DNA of 64,000 nucleotides from Limnoperna fortunei (Eukaryota > Mollusca > Bivalvia > Mytilida > Modiolidae): contig OX104115.1 in the NCBI GenBank assembly GCA_944474755.1, forward strand, positions 50,399,648 to 50,463,647, given 5' to 3'. The position numbers were made by a program, and so were the translations under genes. Of the stretch, positions 10,768 through 22,420 are shown piece by piece (position 1 is the first letter of the stretch; each line of letters begins with the position of its first letter). The notes beneath the pieces are model-generated. The model was not told the DNA's origin, ran no database searches, and worked only from the letters and a program-made list of their open reading frames with translations.

Positions 10768-12205
10768 TTAACCACTGCACCTATAAAATATAAACAGTCA
10801 CTTAAATATAAACAATTCACAGTAAAATCAGAACCTTAACACTAATTCTATCAAGTTATAGTACCAAACAAAATATTTTATGTGTCTGAACTACATAAAT
10901 GTATATCAACACTTCTGCAGGTAATTAAAATATTCATGTTTATTTGAAATTGTTAATTGGCAAGTATTTGCTATCAAGCCTCAGGGGGGTCATAATTTTT
11001 ATAAAAGTAAAGAAATGTCGTCTGCACGTTTAAACATTATTTTTACAAGACACCTTTAGTAAGATACTCAGTTCATTGTAATCCAAGTGTAAATCATTTG
11101 TTTGATTGCGATCAAAGAAGTGTTCACCGGATTAAAAGGGTACATTTTATTGGATTTTTTCCTGAGACATTAGCATACGACACATGCGTAGTTCAATTAA
11201 GCAGAATTTCGATCTTTTTATTAAACATGAACTAAGTTACGAAGGTACTTACATAACTAACAAGTATCTACTGTTGTAATTAAATCTATTTAAGTAGTTG
11301 TCACTGATAATTACCAACAATATTTGTAATTATTGTCTGCTGATTAAACCTAACCACATGTTTTACCTCGTTTTGCACTTCTACTTCCGGGGGCGCTTTG
11401 TACCAGTGATACTTGTAGGATTTTTTTATGGTGAGTCCTGGACTCATCACTTTTGAGAATGGTGAGTCCCAAAAAATTTTCATGAGTCCCACATATCACA
11501 GATGAGTCCAGGTAAGTGCATGCATACACCCGTTTTCTTTGATGACCGACCCATTAAATGTCTTTTTATAAAAAGATATAATATGGCTTACTATATACTA
11601 AAAAACTTGTAGTATGTTTATGTCATGCTATGTTATATTAGTAGTTAATGTAGTGGAGTTTTGCAGTCTTCTGGAGTATGATTGAACTGCATTCATTACT
11701 TGAAACATGCTGATGTTTGCCCATTAAAGAGAGACTTGTGTATTACAAGTTACCTGGCTCTTCTTTGAATTGAATTTCAGATGCTGACATTAATATTTCT
11801 TCCAAACAACTCATAACCCCTCCCCCCTTTTTCAGATCCTAGTCTATAGCAGATTATCTTCTTGATATATACAAAAATTAAAAGTTTATAAGATAACTAA
11901 TCTAATGTTCATATTGAAGATATCTTTTACCGGTCAAGAATTCTTACTTTAAAAAAAAGCGTAAGAATTGCAACTGCAAGGTTCCGACCGTGTATTGAAA
12001 TTTGAAAACATGAGTGTATTATCAACGCTTAAATTTATCTGTAAAAACTGTCCATCAATACCGAACGTTTATTGTTTAATAAACATCTTAATTAAGGCAA
12101 ATTTGCCGCCCAAGTGATTGCTACCTGCTGAGAATCAGACGAAACAGGTAAACATCGATCGCCATTTGTAAGAATATGTAATCACGCATCGGAGACGGAA
12201 TTGAC

Positions 12206-12379
12206 ATGACGGAAATTCGTACGCGTCCGACAACTGACATGGACGCGTACTGGGACGCGTTAGATGTTGAAAAGGCGCGTCCAGAACTGAAAAGACGCGT
12301 ACAATATGCATCTAGACGCGTTGCGAGGATCCCTGTGTACACTGTAGTCACGGAAACGTTTGCAAGAGTTAATGTTTAA
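12206..12379 (+). CDS. Small GC-rich open frame (57 codons), unidentified
   Basis: ATG at 12206 opens MTEIRTRPTTDMDAYWDALD and continues with VEKARPELKRRVQYASRRVA to a TAA at 12377-12379. The segment is clearly GC-richer than its flanks, contains five ACGCGT hexamers plus a GGCGCGTCC and reads as a balanced, charged peptide. A minus-strand open frame over the same DNA looks less protein-like. I know no matching family. It may be an isolated exon, part of a transposon within the large inverted repeat, or a relic. Confidence 0.35.
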   Translation: MTEIRTRPTTDMDAYWDALDVEKARPELKRRVQYASRRVARIPVYTVVTETFARVNV

Positions 12380-13416
12380 AATATTTGATGGGGCAAATTT
12401 ACTACCCGATACGTACTTTAGATAAAAGGAAAAAATGAATGATCATTAAAATAACACAATAAGCCGCGAAATTGTAAATTTAACTTCTATTTTAAAAAAC
12501 ATTTGTTATCAATCCTTATCAAGGATACAAAATTCATTGAATAAAACTATTTATTATAAAATTTTAAAAAAAGATTGATTCATAAATTAAAACAACGGTC
12601 ATTTGCAATTAATTATGAGTTATTTTACTGTTCACTTATCACTCATTTATGGCTTCATTATACAAATTAAATATACAAGGCCTGTCAGCATACAAAATGC
12701 TAATTACAAGTGGGTTTACAACTAATTTACTCTTATGGCTTCGTTAGTGTGTGTCGTCGACCTGTCAATTAAGATTTGTATATACAAGGAACCCATGTTT
12801 AACTAATAATGAAGTTTTTTTCATATATACTTAATATGGATATTTTCGAACTCCATAGATTGTTTCTATGGATTTCTTTCGGACCCGTATAAATTTATTC
12901 TTTAAAATTTAAATAAAAATGAAAAGTACGTCTTCAAACATTTTTCCGCATACATAACGACAAAACGGAAGCAAAAACGCAATCTTTTTTTAAACTGTAT
13001 TACATGCGATAATGATACAAATATATTTTTTACCGCGATTGTTTGAACTTATTATTTTATTAGGCATTGAATATGTAGTACCCTTAAGAAAATGCAGGTA
13101 ACGTTAGCAAAAAACCAACCTGGAACACCTGTGTATTCATAAAAATGACCGGAAACACCCGTTAAATTGATTATCTTCAAGGAATATAACTACTTATCCA
13201 ATTGTTTAATTGTCTTACCGTATCTGTAACAAAAGGCAATTTATCATTAAAAAAAATGAAATAAAATAAAATAAATAAGGTATGTATAATATTAATTACA
13301 TTCATTTACCATAGTCTGGAAGCTTTTACGTTCCATAATATTTAGAAGCAATAAATTACTTAAAAACAATATATTATACATTTTTGCATAACTACAATTT
13401 ATTAACTTCTTACCGA

Positions 13417-14391
13417 TTTTGTCTTGCAACTGCGATGACAAGATGACACGTGCACCACAGAAATCGACATTGTGTATTGAAAATAGACGTGTATTCGATG
13501 ATATCGGGTAACAGATGGGTCACTGGCACTTGAAAAAAAAACTCGTACGATTTTGTTCTCGGACATACCGAACGATGGATCTAGTTTAATTCGATTGTAT
13601 TCATATATTTTTTTCTAAATCCGTATATATTTTTTAACAGATATTTCTACATCCGTAGATATATTTTTCTATATTTATTCTTAATTCGTATAAAATTATT
13701 GGTATATTATTTTACTTGGCTTAAAAATAAAAGCAAAAAATATGTAAATCAAAAACGCGTTCTTTATTAAGCCGTATTATGAATATTCGAAAAATTTTAC
13801 TGGAATTGTTTAACTATTTTACTAAGCATTAGGTGTTGATATTAGCAATAAAACACCGTTTAACACCTGATGTGTACTTATAAACCATGTTCAGACAAAA
13901 TGACCGGTAACACCTGTGGATTAATTATCTTCAATTAGTATAAAAACAAATCGTTTGTCTAACTATATGTCACAAAAAGCAAGTTCTCATCGCAAAATTA
14001 AATAAACAATGTATATATTACGACAATAATTTACCATAGTCTGTGGTAATTTTGGAAGCTTTTACGTTCCATAATATTTAAACTACAGACTTGAAATAGT
14101 TGCCATAACTAGGGATAACTTTGACATTTAAACTGTTATGGCGGCTTTCTTTATATCTAGTAGCTGTAGATTATCGATCACGTTATCAGAAAATTGCGAT
14201 CACTTGAGCGTTTCAGAAAGTTACGGTCGACACGGCTAAAATTATTATCTTTCGGTTAAAAATAAAGTTCGTGTCTAATTTTGGAGAATATTGGTTAAAA
14301 TAACGAAAAATGGTTAAAAATAGAGTTTTTAGCCGTTTTACTCTAATTTTTACCAAAAGTCGGGCATTTTAGCCGTTTAGGTTTACCAGTG
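13417..14391 (-). repeat. Right arm of ~1-kb inverted repeat
   Basis: Reverse complement of 5919-6912, ending GGTTTACCAGTG. Its inner edge contains GCACCACAGAAATCGAC, matching GATTTCTGTGGTGCAC on the left. Part of this arm (13690-14391) is itself included in a tandem duplication. A more diverged third copy of its middle part lies at about 13090-13360 (ATGACCGGAAACACC... and GGAAGCTTTTACGTTCC). Confidence 0.85.
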
Positions 14392-15172
14392 GTGGAAATT
14401 TATGGACTGCCCATTATAAATGCACTGATAAAATTATTGGTATATTATTTTACTTGGCTTAAAAATAAAAGTAAAAAATATGTAAATCAAAAATGCGTTC
14501 TTTATTAAGCCGTATTATGAATATTCGAAAAATTTTACTGGAATTGTTTAACTATTTTATTAAGCATTAGGTGTTGATATTAGCAAAAAACACCGTTTAA
14601 CACCTGATGTGTACTTATAAACCATGTTCAGACAAAATGACCGGTAACACCTGTGGATTAATTATCTTCAATTAGTATAAAAACACACTATGCAAATCGT
14701 TTGTCTAACTATATGTCACAAAAAGCAAGTTCTCATCGCAAAATTAAATAAACAATGTATATATTACGACAATAATTTACCATAATCTGTGGTAATTTTG
14801 GAAGCTTTTACGTTCCATAATATTTAAACTACAGACTTGAAATAGTTGCCATAACTTGGGAAAACTTTGACATTTAAACTGTTATGGCGGCTTTCTTTAT
14901 ATCTAGTAGCTGTAGATTATCGATCACGTTATCAGAAAATCGCGCTCACTTGAGAGCTTTAGAAAGTTACGGCCGACACGACTAAAATTATTATCTTTCG
15001 GTTAAAATTAAAGTTCATGTCTAATTTTGGAGAATATTGGTTAAAATAACGAAAAATGGTTAAAAATAGAGTTTTTAGCCGTTTTACTCTAATTTTTACC
15101 AAAAGTCTGGCATTTTAGCCGTTTAGGTTTACCAGTGGTGGAAATTTATGGACTGACCATTATAAATGCACG
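13690..15172 (+). repeat. Tandem duplication, ~740 bp x 2
   Basis: Unit 1 (13690-14430) and unit 2 (14431-15172) are direct copies. Both start TAAAATTATTGGTATATTAT and both end with CCATTATAAATGCAC. They differ by a few percent, including an 11-bp CACTATGCAAA segment missing from unit 1 near 13949. The units contain most of the right inverted-repeat arm plus about 40 bp beyond it, so the duplication followed formation of that arm. Confidence 0.85.
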
Positions 15173-15335
15173 GACAAGCAAAACCCTGTGATGTGTCATG
15201 TATCACTAGAATGTGTGTATCAATTGATATTTGTTGCCTAGTTTAATTGATTTAAAGGAACAATACCTTACTGTGTAATAACCTTGGTAGACAGTAAATG
15301 AAAACGCTATTTAAAAATAAAACTGTATATTGTAG

Positions 15336-15456
15336 AAATATCTGGAAATGGAAGATTCTGTGGAAGGAGAAAAGAAAGAATTACAAGAGAAAATAGAAAG
15401 TCTGGAATCTATTGTTAGAATGATAGAACTGAAAGCGAAAAACTCGGCAGATCATG
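15336..15456 (+). CDS. JIP3: JIP3/4 exon 2: start of coiled coil 1
   Basis: Begins after TATTGTAG and encodes KYLEMEDSVEGEKKELQEKI followed by ESLESIV...ELKAKNSADH, 40 codons plus one base. It corresponds to the KFIEFEDSQEQEKKDL...ELKAKNYADQ stretch of vertebrate JIP4 and continues the first leucine-zipper coiled coil. The donor is CATG|GTAAGA, phase 1. Confidence 0.95.
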
Positions 15457-16300
15457 GTAAGATACCAACGTAGCATTAGTTAAACTTATATTAAAAATTT
15501 TGATGAAAACTATGTGTTAATTACAGATAGGTGTCATCATGTACTGTGTTGCACAGTTTCAAGTGTGTAAGTAATAATGATTGTAAATGGGACTGATTAG
15601 CATAGAGGTCTGCTGCAATCCATGTCCTCCCCTATGTAAGTGCACAATATACACATATGGGGTGATAACATTCCTGAAAGGTTTCAGCGGTCATCTGTCA
15701 AAAACATTGAGTTTGTAAATTGCCTCCTGGGATTTTCCTTCTTCAAATACACTTAGTGTGCAACATACAAGTAAATCATTGAAAGTATTTTGATGTTTAC
15801 TAGTGAAATTAATATTCCTCCATTATAATAGGTATCTTAGGTAATGTTGTAGATTTTTCAGATTTAGGCATTAAGGTTTTTTTTTAAATCATTCCTTCAT
15901 GTATATTATTTCATAACCAAATAAAGATTTTTATGTTTAACATCACAATACAAACTGGTTATCTTTAGTACAGAATGTCACAGTTGTATTTAAGCATTGT
16001 TAGATGAATTGTAGAATTATACAAAAACCAAACATATTGATAGTCATCAGGTTTATAAGAATTTATGTATTAAAAGGAAGTAATTTTGTGTGAATAATAA
16101 ATGATGATCTGTAGAAAGTTAGAAACTATTCATTAATGTGTACACACTGGGGTTAAGATCAAATCAGAGCAAGTTTGATAGACTGTAACCTTTATTGATA
16201 AGAAGAACAAAACAAAACGCAAAACTTGTAACTTTAATCAATCTCCTTCAGTGAAACAAAAAATGGAACAAAATTAAATGTATATAATTTTGCTTTACAG

Positions 16301-16371
16301 TTTCCAGACTTGAAGACAAAGAGTCAGATTTTAAAAAAGAGTATAATAAACTCCATGAACGATATACAGAG
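16301..16371 (+). CDS. JIP3: JIP3/4 exon 3: coiled coil 1
   Basis: Acceptor TTTGCTTTACAG. With one base from exon 2 it encodes V then SRLEDKESDFKKEYNKLHER YTE, equivalent to ISRLEEREAELKKEYNALHQ of JIP4. The donor is ACAGAG|GTAATT and ends on a codon boundary. Confidence 0.95.
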
Positions 16372-16633
16372 GTAATTTGAGACAAGTTAACCAATATTTT
16401 GTTGATGTCCACTTAAGAATATTATTGCAAAATTTGATGTTGAGATTTTTTATTCTTATAAAAATCTTGAAACTATGTATACAGTCATGTACAAATTTCA
16501 AAACATAAAAAATATTTTACTTTTATTCACCTTGAAAATTGAAATTAAAACAGCATATAAATCTACATTTATTATTTTTAAAGATAGTTAAATTGTTTAT
16601 TCAAATTTAATAATGTTAATATTTTTTTTCCAG

Positions 16634-16722
16634 CTGTTCAGAACACATATGGATTATATGGAAAGAACAAAAATTTTGTTAGGCACTGACCGACCAGAGC
16701 TTTCTAACAGTCCAAGAAACAA
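16634..16722 (+). CDS. JIP3: JIP3/4 exon 4: end of coiled coil 1
   Basis: Acceptor TTTTTTTTCCAG. Encodes LFRTHMDYMERTKILLGTDR then PELSNSPRNK. It matches the H.YMEHLERTK segment that closes the first coiled coil in JIP3/4. The donor is AACAA|GTATAA, phase 2. Confidence 0.93.
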
Positions 16723-17329
16723 GTATAATCTTTTAGTCTGTGTACACTATTATTGTGTAATTCATTACCATGTTTATAGTCAAATATGTGCTAATAATTC
16801 TGTTTCTTAACTGCAGTTAAACACAATATGTATTTGAATAAAGTTGTTTCTGACAGATAAAGTAAATGATTCCCTCTGTTTATTACAATGAGTTTCTGTT
16901 TGGTTTATTTGTTAGAACCCACCAGTTACATGTAATTGACACCTGGCTGGTTGTTCTTTTTTAATTCTGAATTTTAATGTATTTAACCACCTGTGAAACA
17001 TTTTCTACAGATAATAATAATAAACAACTTGTTAAGGAAGTTATAGCTGAATTTTAAACTACCTTGTGGCAAACACTGATTTGGTACATAAAGAGAAGAG
17101 TATAAGAAAAATAAATTTTGTTTCTATTTCTCATGATCAAGGAAATACAATTAAATATTAAGAATATAAGACTGAAAAATTTGGTATTCATTTACAGTTT
17201 AACAACTTTATGGTCTTCTATTAACCATAATATTAGGAAAGCTAGTAAATGAATGTATGAATTATATTTTTGTTTTTTGTTAATATGAAATTTATGCATT
17301 CTTTCTTTAACTGGAAGGATATTTTTCAG

Positions 17330-17602
17330 AGCTTTTAATTTACCAAACTTACGACCTGTAAGTATGTTTCTCCCTGGTCAGTCAGCAACCCCAATCAGGT
17401 CTGTTAGTAGTCCCACACAGAGTATAGATATAACTTCACCAAGGAGTACTGCAGACTCAACTGTTAGTCTGAAGAGTGAATTGGGGGATCTGGACTCTCC
17501 TGAAAAGAAGGGAAAAATGCAGCAAGTATCAACTTGTGATAAAGGGCAACTTACAGACACAGTGGAAGTTAAAGAATGCTCAACAGGAATGAGTCAGTAT
17601 AG
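17330..17602 (+). CDS. JIP3: JIP3/4 exon 5: JNK-docking-like motif and Ser-rich linker
   Basis: Acceptor ATTTTTCAG. After completing a Lys codon it reads AFNLPNLRPVSMFLPG, a variant of the RP.SL..FPL JNK-binding motif. A Ser/Thr/Pro-rich linker follows (SATPIRSVSSPTQSIDITSP and onward). Two ends are possible. A strong internal donor CGACCT|GTAAGT at 17358 would stop after LRP in phase 0. The long form reaches donors near 17593-17603, which are all weak. The end given is the last AG|GT. The phase-compatible long-form donor for exon 6 would be GA|GTCAGT at 17593. The 3' boundary is unresolved. Confidence 0.8.
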
Positions 17603-18398
17603 GTTAAAATTTATTGAAGTTACTGTTAAATACCATTTTTGAAAAAACTGGCATTGTGTTGTAATGTTCTTACTTTTTTTTGCTCAAAAATGATAAAACT
17701 GCAGTTTTTGCTTTTGTTTTTGCTTTTATTGGTATTAGAGGTGATTCAGTTGTTTGTCATACATACAGAGATATGCAAAAGTATTAGGTCACAATTGGGC
17801 GAGATTACTGTCAAACATGAAAGGAGCATTTGAACTTTACAATAAATACTGCATATTTTTTTTTGTAAAGAACATTGAACATTGAAGTTTATCTTTGTCA
17901 CAATCAACTTATTAACATGTAATTTCATTGTCAAAATGCTCAGGTAAATTTAAAATTTGAAGGCAGCTCTGAATGAATCACTGGAGTCTTTTCTCATGAT
18001 ATCATGTTGTGGCACTACCTCTCCAGTGGGGTTTATGCAAAAAGTACAGACAACGTGCAATTTAGTCATAATAAGAATTTATAATGAATATATGTGAACA
18101 GTTAATGGCTGAGATTCACCACAATATATTATACCATACTGATTACAAGGTGTTGGTCAGACACAAAGTTGTCAGAAGACTTTTGTACAAACAATTCTTT
18201 TTCATATTTACATACACGTAGATTGACAGATGTTTGAGAACTGACTACACAGTCTTTTCTGGAGTTACTTGTTTACCCTTTCTACCCACTTTTATTCAAT
18301 ATTATTTTCAGATGTAAATAATAAGCAGGACAAATGACAAAAAATGTTAAGTCTTCATCATTGTGTATTGTAACTTAATTTTACTTAGAATGAGACTA

Positions 18399-19291
18399 CA
18401 GTAGTCCATCTCTTATAAAACCACCCCATCTGAGTCATGAAAGTGGTCTTATTATGGGGGTGGTCTTTCTTGAGAGGATACAATTTATACAGGTGTATAG
18501 AGCTTGGTCGGTTGATTAGCAGCAAAAGCTGTGAAGTGATCAAGAATCACACAAAATATGTATTTGTATTTTATTATTCAGTATAAAAAAAAAATGAATT
18601 CATACAGTTTTTATCTGTTCAAAATGTGTAATGATAATATAACAATTCCAAGTCTTCTTAACAGTGAATGTTTCTGTTCCTGTTTCATTCGCATTATCGT
18701 TGTTTTTATCACTTTTATTGTCTGCCCAGGTTCCACTTCATAGTTTATTAAGGTTCCGTCTATTTTTGAAAAATATGGGTTTTGCTCTGTTTCCAGTTTC
18801 CCAACTTGACCCAAGTTTTTGACATTGTTTGTAGTAAATTTTGATTTCTGATTATGTTGGTACATTTTACTATTATCTCTTGTTGAATATTTCAGTCTTC
18901 TTGTAATAAACCCGATTTCCATAATGCAGAAATCAAACTGATCTACAATATCCTACTTGTTTTCCCTTTTAATCCAGCTTAAAAACCTTTCTTTTACACG
19001 ATTTCGACATTTTGTTTACCGGTTGTTGAACTGTTTCCGAACTGGTTTACGATAATAAAACCAAACCTCATTCTATTCGAGACTTCCAAAATAAACATCC
19101 GGTCAGGGAAAATGGTCGTTTGTGAGGGGATTTTTACATTGTTGTGTAAAAAAAAAACGGCGCTGGTCGCATTTGAGGGGTGGTCGTTCGCGAAAAGTAA
19201 TTTTACGTTAGAAACACTTAATGCATCAGGGTTTTGGGCAGATAAAGCGGGTGATTGCTGGGGAAGGGATCGTATAAGAGGGGGACTACTG
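18399..19291. mobile_element. pogo/Tc1-mariner-like element with TA duplication
   Basis: Left end CAGTAGTCCATCTCTTATA and right end (reverse complement) CAGTAGTCCCCCTCTTATAC are matching TIRs. TA dinucleotides at 18397-18398 and 19292-19293 fit Tc1/mariner target use. Subterminal GTGGTC repeats (GGGGGTGGTCTTTC, GGGGTGGTCGTTCG) are like those of Tigger/pogo derivatives. At 893 bp it is too short for a transposase. The 103-residue minus-strand frame inside (18922-18611) has no motif I can name. Confidence 0.82.
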
Positions 19292-20648
19292 TATTTAATA
19301 TTGAAGTATCATGCCACCATTGTGACCGAATCCTTTTAGCATATCGTTATATTTCCAGCTAATGTAACTGCTTCATGAAATGAAAATCTAAATTACCGTA
19401 TTTAGTTGTGTATTGTCTGCACTTCTTTCTACAGCCATAAAATTGTGGATAAATGCTTATTTGTATGTACAAATCACATGTACTAAAAGTACAGAGATGA
19501 AGACACTCAAGTCTGACTTTGCCATGCCTTTTTAAAAGTTTAAGTGGAATATTTAATTTATACTATCTTGAATATCAATAAGGTTTATAGTTATATCTAT
19601 TTCGTATGCTGGTAATAAATAAAATAATAAAAAGTGCATTGCATATTGTTTAGAATGAATGCTGTTAAAACAAAAACTCAACTGAGCAATTGTAATATAT
19701 TCTGAAACCAAACCCATTTTGTCATCTTTCATTTACAAGTACAAAAGCCAAGAAAAAAGAAATCCCTTAATGATTGCAATCAAAGCATCAATCTTCAGCA
19801 ACTTTAGGTTACTCTCACTGGCCAGTAACGCCACCTTTTTCAGTTTACAAAAACTGGTAAACAACAGATTATTTTCATTCTTCTTTTAATCATTTATCAT
19901 CCAATACCAAACATACACAGAAAAATTGAAAAATATTATCCATACACATTATAATAATTAACCAGTTTATCAGTTTACAAATAAATTTTGCCATAAAAAT
20001 GAATATGAAAATACCATGGAAATGTTGAAACGTGACAAAATTTCAACTGCAATTTACAACGTGTAACAGGTTGAAAAAAAAGCATTCTTGAGATATGTAA
20101 TATGCTCCCTTTCTCCCAAAAAAAAAGAAAAAGACTGGACAATACAAGACTAAATACGGTAAACAAATCTTTTTTAAAATTTTTTCAAATGTGATATTAA
20201 AAGAATGCTATATATTTTTTTTTTAATTGGTTGGGGTGGTTTGGCAAGGGGTTGACTGTTTATATTACATGTATACTTTTTAAGTTATTTTATTTTGAAA
20301 AAAAATGTTTTAGAATTGTTTTCATGCGAAAATGAATGTACAAAGATAATTAACACAGAGATGTGTACAATATGATACCATGTACACCTAATCACTCTCT
20401 ATCATACTGGTATTTACTTCATGTAAAACAATTCTGGACAAAAATTATATGCAATGAAACATGCTGAAGTTACACTTACTTATTTCAATTTTAAAACATA
20501 AAAAATTACTGTTTAATATTTCTAAATGAAAATTTCAGAGTTATTTAACATTATAGTATGCTGTCACATACAGTCTGCTTGCGACCCTTTCTCGTGTTTT
20601 AAAATTGGGAAAAAAGATGATTTTGGTACTTGTTTTAAATTTAATGTG

Positions 20649-22417
20649 TTTTTAGCTCACCTGACCCAAAGGGTCATGTGAGCTATTGTTATCACTTTGC
20701 GTCCGTCGGCGTCGGCGTCGGCGGCGTCTGTAAACTTTTTACATTTTAATCTTCTTCTCTGAAACCACTTGGCCAATTGAAACCAAACTTGGCCATAATG
20801 TTCATTGGATGGACCTTTACAAAGTTTGTATTTTTTATTTTGATTGGTAAACCAATATGGCCACCACCTCAAGACTTAGTTTAACATAGGACCCTATGGG
20901 AAAAAAGTTAAAAAGGGCTTCTTCTCTGAAACCGTTTAACCAATCAAAACAAAACTTACTAGCAATATTGTTTAGATGGTCCTCTATAAAGTTTGTGTTT
21001 TAGATTGGAATTGGAAATTTAAAATGGCCGCTACTGCAGGACTTAGTTTAACATAGAACCCTATGGGAAAAAGTTTTAAAAGGCTTCTTCTCTGAAACCG
21101 GTTAATCAATGGAAACAAAAACTTACTAGCAATATTGTTTGGATGGTCCTCTATAAAGTTAGTGTTTTTTATGGCAATTGGAAATTCAAAATGGCTGCCA
21201 CCGCAGGACTTAATTTAACATAGGACCCTATGGGAAAAAGTTTGAAAGGCTTCTTTTCTGAAACCGGCCAACCAATGGAAACAAAACTTACTAGCAATAT
21301 TGTTTGGATGGTCCTCTATAAAGTTAATGTTTTTTATCCCAATCTGATATTCAAAATGGCCGCCACCGCAGGACTTAGTTTAACATTGGACCCTATGGGA
21401 AAAATGTTAAAAAGGGCTTCTTCTCTGAAACCGGTTAACCAATCAAAACAAAACTTACTAGCAATATTGTTTGGATGGTCCTCTATAAAGTTTGTGTTTT
21501 TTATGGCAATTGGAAATTCAAAATGGCTGCCACCGCAGGACTTAATTTAACATAGGACCCTATGGGAAAAAGTTTGAAAGGCTTCTTTTCTGAAACCGGC
21601 CAACCAATGGAAACAAAACTTACTAGCAATATTGTTTGGATGGTCCTCTATAAAGTTAATGTTTTTTTATCCCAATCTGATATTCAAAATGGCCACCACC
21701 GCAGGACTTAGTTTAACATTGGACCCTATGGGAAAAATGTTAAAAAGGGCTTCTTCTCTGAAACCGGTTAACCAATCAAAACAAAACTTACTAGCAATAT
21801 TGTTTGGGTGGTCCTTTATAAAGTTTATGATTTTTATGCCAACTGGAAATTCAAAATGGCCACTACCGCAGGACTTAGTTTAACATAGGACCCTATGGGA
21901 AAAAGTTTTTAAAGGCTTCTTCTCTGAAACCAGTTAATCAATGGAAACAAAAACTTACTAGCAATATTGTTTGGATGGTCCTCTATAAAGTTTATGTTTT
22001 TTATGGCAATTGGAAATTCAAAATGGCCGCTACCGCAGACTTTGTTTAACATACGACCCTATGGGAAAAAGTTTTTAAAGGCTTCTTCTCCGAAACCGGT
22101 TAATCAATGGAAACAAAAACTTACTAGCAATATTGTTTGGATGGTCCTTTATAAAGTTTATGTTTTTTAAGGCAATTGGAAATTCAAAATGGCCAACTCC
22201 CCCGCAGGACTTAGTTTAACATAGGACCCTATGGGCAAATAAAAAAAATCTCTATACAACTGGTTAACCAATGAAACAAAGCTTTCTAGTAATATTGTTT
22301 GGATGGTCCTATTTAAAGTTTATTGAAAATTACAGGACTTACTTTAACATCAGGGAAATGCCATCTTCATTGCCTATAAAATCAGGTGAGCGATACAGGC
22401 TCTAAAGAGCCTCTGGT
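20649..22417 (+). mobile_element. Helitron/HINE-like element, family A, copy 1
   Basis: The 5' end has the hairpin AGCTCACCTGACCCAAAGGG-TCATGTGAGCT, then a GTC/GGC microsatellite, then about nine tandem units of roughly 166 bp (marker ACCCTATGGG at 20891, 21058, 21225, 21390 and onward). The 3' end is TCAGGTGAGCGATACAGGCT followed by a hairpin and CTCTGGT. The 3' GGTGAGC repeats the 5' stem in inverse, as in subterminal inverted repeats of HINEs. The open frames starting MGKSLKGFFSE are translations of the tandem unit and not genes. Confidence 0.85.
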
Positions 22418-22420
22418 ATA

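Larger units (their letters stand above)
5299..15335 (+). other. JIP intron 1 (10.0 kb), repeat-rich
   Basis: No further JIP exon was found. Contents from left to right: a small acidic open frame at 5446-5529; the left arm of a large inverted repeat (5919-6912); a GC-rich segment at 7003-7075 (CAGTGTTTTCG...CCGGCCGCCGGCC) that may be a transposon end; a possible transposase first exon at 7378; a hairpin at 8667-8694; a diverged repeat (9670-9860) related to the element at 40521; a poly-G run near 10040; minus-strand coding relics at 10180-10590 interrupted by a MITE; a small GC-rich open frame at 12206-12379; and the right arm with its tandem copy (13417-15172). Confidence 0.75.

Noticed and set aside
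12121..12351. 76-residue minus-strand open frame over the ACGCGT cluster
   Set aside because: The plus-strand frame at 12206-12379 has the more balanced composition; both cannot be assumed and the minus one shows no motif.
5919..14391. Maverick/Polinton interpretation of the ~1-kb inverted repeats
   Set aside because: Length is only about 8.5 kb, no integrase, polymerase B, protease or capsid-type frame is visible and no 6-bp duplication was found at the edges.
20657..20872. Minus-strand frame MRWWPYWFTNQNKK... present in several family A copies
   Set aside because: It is the reverse complement of the element's 5' region including the trinucleotide microsatellite; length variation comes from the microsatellite.
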